Assembly (NCBI RefSeq): GCF_963675165.1
Contig: NC_087390.1
Location: 6,230,319-6,294,318 of the forward strand
Direction: 5' to 3'
Source: Halichondria panicea
Taxonomy: Eukaryota > Porifera > Demospongiae > Suberitida > Halichondriidae
Length of the DNA: 64,000 nt
The notes beneath the pieces were generated by a model that saw only the letters and a list, made by a program, of their open reading frames with translations, was not told where the DNA came from and made no database searches. Positions 1 through 10,493 of this stretch are shown here, in pieces (positions within the stretch are counted from its first letter, which is position 1; every line of letters starts with the position of its first letter). Both the position numbers and the translations under genes were made by a program.

Positions 1-965
1 CGTTGTTGATGAGCTCCATGATAACCACCGTCTTGCCCACACCAGCACCACCAAATAATCCTGTGTGTGTGTGTGTGGTGTGGGCGTGTGTGTGTGTGTG
101 GGGGGGGTAGGCACATAGCCACAAGCAATTTATATGTACATAGCAATATCTTAGACACTGTGTGGATCAGTTGATAAAAAACGATAATCATAGTCTGGCT
201 CAGTTGAAACACGGATATAGTTACATCATCTCCACACATCAAATACCGTATAGCGGGTAATTTTCGTGGGGTAAAAAATTCGTTCAACTCGAGAAACGGT
301 GGTTTGTCTTGTTGCCTGCTTGCATTCCTACGTTCCGGTAAGCCACGCCTACGTTAAAATTTCGTGGAGGTCAGCTTGCCCACGAAAATAACGAATATTT
401 TACCCCACGAAAATTACCCGCTATACGGTACAACAAAAAGGATGTTAAATTACTGGCCATATTATATAAATTCTTACAACCAACCACCATGCAGTTACAG
501 TTACAAGCATGTTATACCATATAGCGGGTATATTTCGAGGGTATAAACTTTCATGGATTGACCGTCAAAAAGATTTTCAGGGATTTAATTTTCGCGGAGT
601 AGCAGCCTCTCTGCATGCATGCGATATTAAATTCGTGGGTATAAATGTTTGCGGTACATGCTTGATCAACAAAAACCGCGAACATTTATACCCTCAAAAT
701 ATACCCGCTATACGGTACATTACAGATTTGTGAGCAAAAGGTGCAGCTAGCTAGACAGTAAATAAACCTTCTTGGGCCTAAGCTAGCACGTGCAATTTTT
801 CAGTAATATAAATCCTCAAACATACCAATTTTGCCTCCCCTAGCGTAGGGTGCAAGGAGGTCCACTACTTTGATGCCAGTGACTAGAATCTCTTGCTCTG
901 TGCTCATCTCAATGAATTCTGGAGCTTCTGCGTGGATAGCAGCTTGCCTGTGTGTGTGTGGGTGT

Positions 966-1002
<37 letters not shown>

Positions 1003-2172
1003 TGTGTGTGTGTGTACAGAAGAACACAGTATCAGAAACAATGGATTTGTATATAAAGCAACTACTGATTAACTGACACCACAATACTTGTTAAGGCTGA
1101 TAGGCTTTAAATAGGATTGGGACCACTTTTGTAGACTGTACACAAATGAAAGACCACTTCACACACACACCACTTCACATTCTATTCATGTAATAATGAA
1201 CAGAGTATTCAATCAAGGCTCACAATCACACGTACATGAAGCCCTACAATACAACACAATACCACTCACGTCTCTGTTTTGATTGGTCCTCTCTCGTCAA
1301 TGGGCTCTCCAATCACGTTCATAATTCGACCGAGTGTTTCGGGGCCAACGGGTACTTTAATGGGTGACCCAGTGTCCACACACACCTGACCACGCACTAA
1401 CCCCTCTGTACCGTCCATAGCAATCGTACGCACGGTGTTCTCTCCTGTATATAAATGGGATGGTAAAAAATGTTTGGCTAACACGACAAAAATTGTAAGG
1501 ACTGTATTCTCTTCTTGTAAATAAAGGGTAGGTTGCCTTCCTAAAATGTATGGTTTTTTGCGTGAAATACAACATTCTGTTCTAAATAAAGCCCCCCACT
1601 CACCCAGATGTTGAGCGACCTCAAGCACTAGTTTAGGTTCTCTGTTTTCCACTTCAAGTGAGTTCAGAATAGGAGGCAGCTCATCTTCAAACTGTACGTC
1701 CACCACGGCTCCGATAACGGCGACAATCTTCCCATTGGTCACTGTCACTGTCTTAACAGCTGGAGCACCATTTGAGTACGGTCTTCTGTGACCTGTGTGT
1801 GTGGTGTGGGCGTGTGTGTGGGTGACTATAAAAATTATGTACAGTGTACGAATCTGAATTTTTAAAAGTATGTGCCGAGGGTATTTAAACATATGTATGC
1901 ACTAAAGCATGATTGTAAAAGGTGTTTGTATTTTGTATAGTGGTTGCAAAGGAATCAAAAACCTACTGGCAACTATTTATAGCCCAGGGGTACTATTCTC
2001 AGTGAAAACAAAATGGCGTCCGAGACAACATTGCTAAATACATCATTGAAGGCTAAGACTCACTCCATGAAGATAGCAGAGGTAGTGAAGCTCTTTGTGT
2101 GTGTCTAAAAGATCCAGCTAGCGGACCAGCTCTCAAGCCGTTCGAAACAAAGCGTCTGAAAACGGCAGACAT
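1..2172 (-). CDS. ATP5F1B: ATP synthase F1 subunit beta, mitochondrial (5' part)
   Basis: Catalytic beta subunit of the mitochondrial F1Fo ATP synthase, acting on the matrix face of the inner membrane. Exons on the minus strand: 2172-2064, 1792-1604, 1444-1270, 947-826 and 60 to the window edge; all junctions are GT-AG and phases agree. Exon 1 encodes an Arg-rich, acid-free leader ([16 protein letters not shown]...), as expected of a mitochondrial presequence. Exon 2 begins the beta-barrel domain ([15 protein letters not shown]). Exons 3-4 carry the conserved [15 protein letters not shown] and [19 protein letters not shown]. Exon 5 holds the Walker A P-loop GGAGVGKT. The rest of the gene lies beyond the left edge. 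It is divergently arranged with DBF4. Intron 4 (61-825) holds two inverted-repeat elements. Three of its four acceptors directly follow (CA)n tracts. The family assignment is secure. Confidence 0.97.
244..430. repeat. Inverted-repeat element, family A (copy A1)
   Basis: A 187-bp element in ATP5F1B intron 4. Its ends are inverted copies of TACCGTATAGCGGGTAATTT, and the match continues for about 33 bp. Both ends finish in TA, as expected for insertion at a TA target. There is no coding capacity. It is the reverse orientation of the copy at 35674-35885. Confidence 0.85.
515..717. repeat. Inverted-repeat element, family A (copy A4)
   Basis: A second member in the same intron. The termini read TACCATATAGCGGGTATATT on the left and the inverted TACCGTATAGCGGGTATATT on the right, followed by a subterminal TTCGAGGGTATAAA. 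This is the 'GAGGGTATAAA' subfamily, as at 52085-52238. Confidence 0.8.
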
Positions 2173-2491
2173 CTTGACCTCCCCACTGTACAGAGCGTGT
2201 GATCGGGCATATACTGCGCATGCGCGATACCTTGAAAAGGGGCGTGTCTAATGCAATTGCAAGAGACGCGGTCGAGAGTTGAAAATTGACAGCTAATGAT
2301 AGGTACAGTTCACAGTTCAGCTAGCTCGGAGCTCCTATAGAAAGTCTTGCCCTGCGGCGTACAGAGGTTAGTAGAGAGCTACCTGCTACCAAGCTGAGGA
2401 GACCGACAATAACTTGAAGACTGAATTCTGCCATTCATCCCATCTTCACTCAACTGTGACATAATTATACTTGGCAACAATAACAAGTAGT
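2173..2491. promoter_or_regulatory. Bidirectional promoter ATP5F1B / DBF4
   Basis: The two start codons face away from each other with 319 bp between them, so both promoters must lie here or in 5'UTRs. The interval contains an NRF-1-type palindrome at 2215-2226 and no obvious TATA box near either ATG. Transcription starts cannot be fixed from sequence alone. Confidence 0.6.
2215..2226. promoter_or_regulatory. NRF-1-type palindromic site
   Basis: TGCGCATGCGCG fits the vertebrate NRF-1 consensus YGCGCAYGCGCR at every position, 43 bp upstream of the ATP5F1B start codon. NRF-1 is known to drive nuclear genes for respiratory-chain proteins, so position and target agree. Binding in this organism is inferred. 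Confidence 0.6.
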
Positions 2492-5400
2492 ATGGCTCAG
2501 AACAAGACGACCACAAGCAAACCAACAGGTACATTACATAACATGTCCTTACATACACATACATCAGTTTATAAGATATCGAATCACTATGGTCTATGGT
2601 CAATATTGTCATATACTGTAATTATTATTTCTCAGTTTCTGGTGGTAGTAAGAGAAAGCTGGATTTTGATGATGGCAGTCGTACTCTCAAGAATAAGACC
2701 TTCTTCCTCGATCTAAAGGGATACAGAAACCAGGACCAACTTGAGAGAGAACTGACACGCCGAGGAGGACTGGTGCGTGTGTGTGTGTGGTGTGTGAGTG
2801 GGTGGGTGGGTGGGTGAGTAGGAGGACTGGTGCGCGTGGGGGTTTGTGGGTGTGAGTGGGTGGGTGGGTAAGAGGACTGGTGGGTGGGTAAGAGGACTGG
2901 TGCGTGTGTGTGTGGGGGTGTGTGGGAGTGGGTGGGTGGGTAGGAGGACTGGTGCGTGTGTGTGTGTGTGTGTGTGTGTAGCTCTGTGAGGCTGAAGTAC
3001 TTATTTTCACTTTTGTTTTATTTTGCTACAGGTTGAGAAGTTCTTCGATGTTGGTGTCAAGTATTTGGTTACGAACCGTTCCCATGACGACTCGTCAACC
3101 CCCTCCCCCCGCCCCATCTCAACAGGGAAATCCCCCCTGGAGAGTGTGTCCCCTGTGGAGCCTGGGAAGAAGCCAGCCTATCTCACTAGAGCTGCAATGA
3201 TGGTTGCTGCTTCAGTGAGTGTGTGTGTGTGGTGTGGGCGTGTGTTTGTGTGTGATTGATGTCTTCACAGTTTTCTAGATCTTAATTGTCCACTCTATTT
3301 ATACCATTTTCACTTTTAATTCATCTTCCCATCACATGAACAGAAGAAAATATCAGGTAGCAAGAAAAATGTGGATTTGATTGCCATGGCAAAGTCCTGG
3401 GGCTGTAAAGTGATCTCATTGGACGCTCTATTGGCAGAGCTCAAACGATTGAAACCATTACCAAAAAAGGGTGGAAAAATAAAAGCAAGCTGTGGAGTTG
3501 GTGGGTTTATTATTATAAGTTGGCTTGGAATAACTTTGATCACTTTCTGTACTATACAGTGTCTGTCTGGCCACTCTTTTGATTACAGTCATTGTTGGTC
3601 TGCCCAAGTGCCACCATTATAATTATATAGACAAGTTTTACTGCATATTATTATAATATTAAAGGCTACGTACCATACACCAGGTAACTTTCAGGCAATT
3701 CGTTGTAAGCAATGAATTGCCTGAAGTTGCCTGGTTTATGGTGGCCTTATGACTACAAAAGTTCAGTAATGTTGTTTTCTCTGTCTTCTCCAGTTCATCA
3801 CCTCAGAGCGCCCTATCTGAAGGTGGAGGACCAGTCTCGAGGGTACAAGCCTCTAGTCCACGAACCCAAGGTCTGGCCACGCCCACAACACAACACGTCA
3901 CCAAACAGCTGTCCATTCGATGCCCCCAAAACCAAGCGTGAGTATTTCTATGACCACTGCCACTGTTGCAGTTTTTTTAATTATCTATACGACGCTATTA
4001 ACATTGCCAAAAATAATCGTGCGTACCCAGTAGTGTCTGTAAATATATTTTTAATTCTTAAAAAATTATAAAATAATAATTATTGATATTGCTACCAAAA
4101 CGTGTTGTCGTCTTTATTATCTCTCTCTCTCTCTTTGTTACCTCCAGCCCCATATTGTTCTGGTTCTCCTCGGAGTTCCCCTGATAGACCACGCTCCTTT
4201 CATCCCATGATCACTCGCTCAAAGAAACCTGGCTACTGTGAATGCTGCTCCCAGAGATATGAAGATCTTCCCATGGTAAGTCTGGCTGGCTATAAGTGGC
4301 TGTATTATAGAGGGTGGTCTTGCTAACACAGGTCCAAACACATGCTATGGAGAGACTTTGGGGCCCATTAACCTGGCTGTATTATAGAGGGTGGCCTGCT
4401 AACACAGGTCCAAACACATGCTATGGAGAGACTTTGGGGCCCATTAACCTGGCTGTATTATAGAGGGTGGTCTTGCTAACACAGGTCCAAACACATGCTA
4501 TGGAGACTTTGGGGCCCATTAACCTGGCTGTATTATAGAGGGTAGCCTGGTCCAAACACATGCTATGGAGACTTTGGGGCCCATTAACCTGGCTGTATTA
4601 TAGAGGGTAGCCTGGTCCAAACACATGCTATGGAGACTTTGGGGCCCATTAACCTGGCTGTATTATAGAGGGTGGCCTGGTCCAAACACATGCTATGGAG
4701 ACTTTGGGGCCCATTAACCTGGCTGTATTATAGAGGGTGGCCTGGTCCAAACACATGCTATGGAGACTTTGGGGCCCATTAACCTGGCTGTATTATAGAG
4801 GGTGGCCTGCTAACACAGGTCCAAACACATGCTATGGAGACTTTGGGGCCCATTAACCTGGCTGTATTATAGAGTGGTTAGATTTTTTTTTAAATCGCTT
4901 ATTTTATGTAAGGCTTTGTTTCACTGTTGCATGTTCCCATCACGCGTCACGTTTCACTGTGTGTAATACTTTATTAGAAGTCCCTTCATTGTAATTATAT
5001 ACTGTATTGTATAATTGTACACCTGATGACACGCCTCTTCCATTACAGCACTTGAGGAGTGGGAAGCATTCGGAATATGCCAATGACGATAGTAATTACG
5101 CTACTCTGGACAAGCTGATATCACGAGGGGAAAAATATGCCGACTTTGTACGCAAATTGAAGAGGAGGTAAGATGATATTTCTATATAAACTTGTAAGTT
5201 TCTTTTAAATAGATAGATACCCTTGATAGTAAAACTATAATTATATCGTATATCGTATATTGTGTTTATAATGCAAGGTTAATCTATTGTGAATGACACT
5301 GTACAAGCATTTGATTGCGTTTTCTATTGCTTTAGAAAATTTCATGCGCATGCTAACTTTTTGTGTTTCTTTCGATTGTGAATAATTTATACGGCAATTC

Positions 5401-6382
5401 GCAATCGAAAGAACAACATCGCATTTGAAGCCCACAATATACAATAGTTCATTCCCTTCAACACAATACTTAAAATGATTATTCTGTTAATACTTTCATT
5501 TTTCTCTACAGTCCTCTGAGAAGTTATCCTAAAAATCTCCAAAAAGACGATTCTGTCGTGCTTAAGACTCCGCCCAATAAAAGACAAAAATCACCACGGC
5601 AACCGGAGGTCTCGTCACCCCGCAAGAAAATCACTCTCGGAACTTTTGCTTCTCCGAAAACAGGCCAACTCCGAATCACGCCTGTCAAAACTGATAAAGA
5701 GCAGACTCCAGGTTTTGTGACTCCTAAAGAAACTAAAACAGAGGCTGTTGCTCAAGAGGCAGCCAGAACACTGGTGGCCTCAAATAAAAGGTGCTTATAT
5801 ACAGAGGGAGAAGCTAGCGAGAGGCCTTGCTGTGATACTAGAACATTGGTGGCCTCAAGAAGAAGGTGCCTGCATTCAGAGGAAAGGGGAGAGGCTAGCG
5901 AGAGACCTTGCTGTGAGACCAGGACACCGGTAGCCTCAAGAAAAAGATGCCTACATACAGAAAAAGGGAGAGAGGCTAGCAAGAGACCTTGCTATGATGA
6001 TATCAGAACCTCAAGAAAGAGGTGCTTGGATACAGACAAAGAGGGAGAGGCTAGCGAGATACCTTGCTGTGACAGTGACTGTGTGCCAGAGACTCCTGTC
6101 AAGCGTGTCAGAAAGTATGTTGCATGTCGTTAAATAGTGCATGTATAATATTGGGTTCTAGCCGAGGCCATTTTGTGTCCTTAAAATTACTCTAATAGGC
6201 TGTATATACATGATGGTGTTATAGACAGTATCTGTGCGCCCAATATTAACGTATTCCTATTTTCATATAGGTCATCACCCTGCGATCAACTGCTGACTAA
6301 CCTGAACACTATATTTGTGAGAAGGTGTGGCACGTCACCAACAAACAGGGAATCCCCCTCAAGAACAACCAAACATTTGTAA
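2492..6382 (+). CDS. DBF4: DBF4, regulatory subunit of Cdc7 kinase (DDK)
   Basis: DBF4 activates Cdc7, and the complex phosphorylates the MCM helicase to fire replication origins in the nucleus. Exons: 2492-2528, 2636-2772, 3032-3214, 3344-3500, 3794-3937, 4148-4275, 5049-5167, 5512-6114, 6271-6382, giving 539 aa (human DBF4 is 674). Three family hallmarks occur in order. A BRCT-like motif N runs from about residue 33 (KTFFLDLKGYRN) to 155. Motif M lies near residues 175-193 (RAPYLKVEDQSRGYKPL). The motif C zinc finger uses C250, C253, H263 and H269 (GYCECCSQRYEDLPM then HLRSGKH). Exon 8 is lineage-specific and carries a Cys-containing tandem repeat. Intron 6 holds an 8-unit satellite. The exon 4 donor is the least certain junction. 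Confidence 0.93.
4286..4876. repeat. Tandem satellite F in DBF4 intron 6 (8 units)
   Basis: Eight direct units of 64-77 bp share CCAAACACATGCTATGGAG, then ACTTTGGGGCCCATTAACC and TGGCTGTATTATAGAGGG. Length variants differ by presence of TGCTAACACAGG and by AG deletions. The same unit occurs five times at 47729-48101 and once, reversed, at 42436-42538. Confidence 0.9.
5765..6075 (+). repeat. Coding minisatellite in DBF4 exon 8
   Basis: Four imperfect copies of a unit of roughly 25-27 codons read in frame. Each begins like RTLVASxKRCL, has a short acidic spacer, and ends GEASERPCC. Every copy keeps one Cys after the basic KR pair, and most keep a CC pair. It lies downstream of the zinc finger, in a part of the protein that is not conserved in the family. 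Confidence 0.85.
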
Positions 6383-6975
6383 CTGATGTTATGATTATTT
6401 ATGATTATCCGTTTTTTTATCTGATTTTTATTCATAATAACAACTTTATCTTATCTCACGTCTGATTGGTGAAAGCTGGTGTGTAAGTACGTACATGTAG
6501 ACTAATAAGATAAAAGGTTTGTACACGTACACACAGCTTATAATTATAGTGCATGTATAATTAAATTTTTATGTCTTTTTTAGTGGAATGTTATGCTTGA
6601 TTTGATAGAGACAAGTGTTCATCCAATCATAGTTGTGTACTGCACTGCAAGTATTGGGGGGCGTGGTTGTATGCAATCTTCAAAACAGATGTGTCTACAG
6701 CTAGCTAGCTAGACAGTACATGTATCTCCACTGCCTAGCGCCTCTGCAGCTGAACAATAACACCTCCGTACGCTACGCTGATGTGCAGTAGGTAAGCTCT
6801 AAGTGTCTTATCTGTGTTAATAAAATACTATAAAATGAGAGATCTACCACTAACTGATAATCAATCTATCTCCATAGCAATACTTATTTATACCCATTGT
6901 TTCTCTCACTGCAGACTGTGTACACTATTGTTGTGAGATTCTACTCGTCTACTATATTCCAACTTTAACCCCAAG
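6383..6975. other. Intergenic, DBF4 to chondroitin synthase
   Basis: AT-rich interval with DBF4 3'UTR and presumed promoter and 5'UTR of the next gene. Several ATTAAA/AATAAA-like hexamers are present, but none can be chosen as the polyadenylation signal. No ORF or structured element was seen. Confidence 0.5.
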
Positions 6976-8620
6976 ATGACTCTATTATCGAGACGAACAC
7001 TGCTCAACGTAATGGCGGGGATGCTATTGGGGTTAATCATATCTCCCATAATGTGGCTACAGCTGTACTCCCCACCACCTCTCATACAATCTAGCATTAA
7101 CCCTCTGTGTCCTGAATTACCACGAATCCAAATTCGAAATCAAGCAGCTCCTATTCAAAATTCAACTTTGAATGTTCGAAATTTCACAGAATTATCTCGT
7201 GTTGAATTAGATCGAACCATAAATGCTCCAAGTGATACGCAAACCAGACCAAGGCATTTATCTCAAGAATTGGCGCCAAGGAAATTATTACTTGCTGGAG
7301 TTGTTACCGCTCGCAAATATTTAGATACTAGAGCACTTGGAATTTGGAAAACATGGGGAAAAGAATTGAGCGATTTATACTTCTTTTCTTCGCAACCTGA
7401 ACAAAAAGGTCTCGAATTTTTACCAATAATTACTCTGCCAGGAATCAACGATACCAAATATCCACCGCAACGAAAAGTATACCGTATGTTGAAGTACATG
7501 CATGATCACTTTATTGATGATTTCGATTTTTTTTTGCGTTCTGACGACGACGTATACATTAAAACCGACCGATTATTAGAACTACTACAAAACACAAATC
7601 CTGCTCAAGATATTTATATGGGGTGTCCGGGTTTTGGTCGCCCTGACGATCGGAAGAGGATTAAACTGAAGGACAATGAACACTACTGTATGGGGGGACC
7701 TGGTGTCATCTTCAGCCGTAGTGCTCTGAGGAAATTAGCTCCTCATTTGGAAAACTGCCTGGAGGTAAGTGAGAGGATGCATATACATGTACATGTAGTG
7801 ATGAGGCCCCAGAAGTTGAGTACTCCTCAATCAATTCAACATAAATATCAACTGAATAGCTCTCTAAGGATATGATATAAGATATCTCTATTGTATATCC
7901 CCCCCCCCCCCTCCCTGGCCTCATTCCTGATATAACCCTCACTGGAAATGTAAGCCATAATTAAAGTCAACTACCTGTGTACACAGAAAGAAGCCACAAT
8001 TACTTTGCTAAAATAACTTATTATAGTATCATAGGAATGTGCCCACACCTGATCGGTGGTTGTGGTGGTTGGTACCTCTTAGGCCTAGTTTACCACATAA
8101 TAAGTGTTATAGTAACCATGCTGACAGACTGTAACCATGTACCACTTGTCCCTATAGACGGTTGTGGTCAGCTATAACGAGGATGTTGAAGTGGGACGCT
8201 GTGTGAGTGAGAAACTGCAGCTACAGTGCACATGGTCCTGGGAGGTGAGTCACTGTGTATACCCCCACCCCACCCACACCACACCACACACACGCCCACA
8301 CCACACACACATAGTCCTGGGAGGTGGGTCAGTGTGTATACCCCCACCCCCACCCACACGCCCACACCACACACACATGGTCCTGGGAGGTGAGTCACTG
8401 TGTATACCCCACACCACCCACACCACACCCCACACACGCCCACACACACAATCCTGAGAGATGGGGTCAATAATTATGTCAAGCATACCATTGTGAGCTT
8501 TGAGCACTTCTTAACAATGTCTGATTCCTTGTGTGCTTAGATCAGTAATAATTATTGTTTGTGTAGCTTTTGTTGTGCATGTATTAGATATTGAAATGCC
8601 ATCTATATACTATTCACCCC

Positions 8621-8671
<51 letters not shown>

Positions 8672-10205
8672 CACTCCCCCCCCACACACACACACACCTC
8701 TCTCCCCCACACACACACACTCACACCCCCCCACACACACACACACACACACCTCTCTCCCCCCACACACACACACACTCACCCCCCCCCCCCCCCACAC
8801 ACACACACAGGCATCAGCTCTCTTCTGGGCAGACTACAAGAAGATACTAGTAACTCCAGAGATGTACACCAACCCTAGTGTACGCAAGGCCATCACTCTG
8901 CATCCTCTCAAGGACCCTAACCTCATGTTCAGAATGCATCAATACGCTCTACAACTACGCTTGGAGAGAGTCATGAAAATAGCTGCCGGTGTGCAGGAGA
9001 AAATCGATGAAGTCACAAAAATAGTACCCCAAGAAATGACTCACTATCAAGCAAAGAAGTGGCTCTGGTACGACATGGCGAATAACCCGACCTCAAGATA
9101 CGAAATGGCGATTTGGGAGTATTTTAATTCAAGTCGGCAGTTTTTAGCGTATGAGCACATGCCAGTCGTTGGATTACCGAGTTCTCTAAAAACAGGCGTC
9201 AATTTAGCATTAGAAGTGCTTCTGGATATCATGAACGAGCGCGAGGGGTCATCACATCCGTTCATCCCCCCCTACCATTTGTACGATGGTTTTACATCAC
9301 TCGACTATTCTTCAGGAGTACAATACTCTCTCCACATGTCCGTAAATAGAAAAGGGATAACAGCTCCTCAAGACTACGTAGCCGAAATATTTCTTCCTTT
9401 TCACGGAGCTGGAATGGCTGTCTACGAAAAATCTGAAAAGCGATTTGCATCGATGGTGCATATCATTGTAAGCATAGGGAAAACTACGGATATGACAGAG
9501 TTCCTTCGTATGTACGAGACAGTTTGTATAAAGCAACAATTACCCACTCATCTTCACGTGGTACAGTTTGGTACCAACAGCCAAGCCAACGAGCTCATCT
9601 TGAATTTAAAGTCTCGTCATCCCAAAATTGGAATTACAACTAAACACACTACGAGTAAGTTTTCACACTTTACCGGCTATCAGCATGTATCTGAGCATCT
9701 CCATGACAACGATCTGATGCTGTTTTTCGACTATAATTTCGTATTTACGTCGGATTTTATCGATCATTGTCGGATGAATACTATACAACACAAGCAAACG
9801 TACTTTCCAACTTTATTTTCCTTTTACAAGCCGGAACTTGTACTGAAAAACCAGCAGCGGCCACCGCAAACGCTCATTTCCGCTGACAGTGGGTTTTTCC
9901 TTCGATATAACTACCAAGTCGTATCCATATATAAATCTGATTACGTAAGGATATCTCAAACATCCGTTTCCACGAAGGAACACTCAAACGAAGACATGAA
10001 GTTTTTGGATAAAGTGCTGGCGAGTGATGTGTATGTGATGAGAGCATTAGAACCTTACTTGAGGCGGACGTATAGATCACGTACATGCCAGGGACTGACT
10101 GGAAACACACGACTAGCTTGTTTGAATTCTCGGGCAGATACGGTTGGGAGCAAGAAGATATTAGGGTCAGTGCTCGTGAGTCACGACTTATTAGACTCCA
10201 TTTAA
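6976..10205 (+). CDS. CHSY: Chondroitin sulfate synthase / polymerizing factor family glycosyltransferase
   Basis: A Golgi type II membrane enzyme of the family that builds the GlcA-GalNAc chondroitin chain. Exons 6976-7764, 8158-8244, 8811-10205 give 756 aa, close to human CHSY1 (about 800). A short cytosolic head is followed by a signal anchor at about residues 13-30. The N-terminal beta-3-glycosyltransferase domain keeps its metal-binding DDD at 190-192 (LRSDDDVY), then MGGPGVIFSR. Exon 2 carries the family signature EDVEVGRCV and TWSWE. The C-terminal CHGN-type domain ends the protein. There the expected DVD is DYN at 599-601, which suggests a weak or inactive GalNAc-transferase site, as in polymerizing-factor paralogs. 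Exon 3's acceptor follows a long CA/C tract. The paralog (CHSY1, CHSY3 or CHPF) is not resolved. Confidence 0.92.
8035..8100. repeat. Partial family D repeat
   Basis: A fragment with GTGCCCACACCTGATCGGTG and GGTTGGTACC followed by CTTAGGCCTAGTTTACC, matching the hAT-like element at 25862-26032. It lies in the chondroitin synthase intron. Confidence 0.6.
8620..8810. repeat. CA/C-rich microsatellite ending at a 3' splice site
   Basis: (CA)n blocks separated by C runs and CTCTCTCC. The last (CA) block ends in the AG acceptor of exon 3 at 8809-8810, so the microsatellite occupies the polypyrimidine-tract position. Confidence 0.85.
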
Positions 10206-10493
10206 TTTTTTATCAGCAATTATTTTATGCTTTTACCAATTATTATACGTGGTCAAATATTATTTTGTTGCCCACTTTATTATTTTATCTTCTGTACTAT
10301 AAAGCATTAAAACTGATGAACAATTAATTATTTTGTGGGTGATGAAACAACTTCGAAAATAACCGCGGTTAATGCATGCGTTCATAGCTCGAGTGGCACC
10401 AACCATCTCTAATTATATGAGGTTGCAATAGAGAAAAGTCGGGTTCGAGATAGTGCGGCGACTAACAGAGGGTTATCTGCCACCTGGGAAGAG
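10206..10493. other. Intergenic / upstream of ankyrin gene
   Basis: This is the 3'UTR of the chondroitin synthase and the upstream region of the next gene. The reading frame of the ankyrin gene stays open upstream of its chosen ATG back to a TAA near 10419, so an additional 5' exon or an N-terminal extension cannot be excluded. Confidence 0.4.

Noticed and set aside
2011-2106. Short plus-strand frame starting MASETTLLN
   Set aside because: It is antisense to ATP5F1B intron 1 and exon 1. The minus-strand leader joins perfectly to the next exon.
4286-4876. CRISPR-like regular spacing of repeats
   Set aside because: Units are contiguous tandem copies with no unique spacers, in an animal intron.
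8164-8870. His-Thr and Val-Cys repeat frames at CA/TG tracts here and elsewhere
   Set aside because: Pure microsatellite translation. These sites are intron ends.
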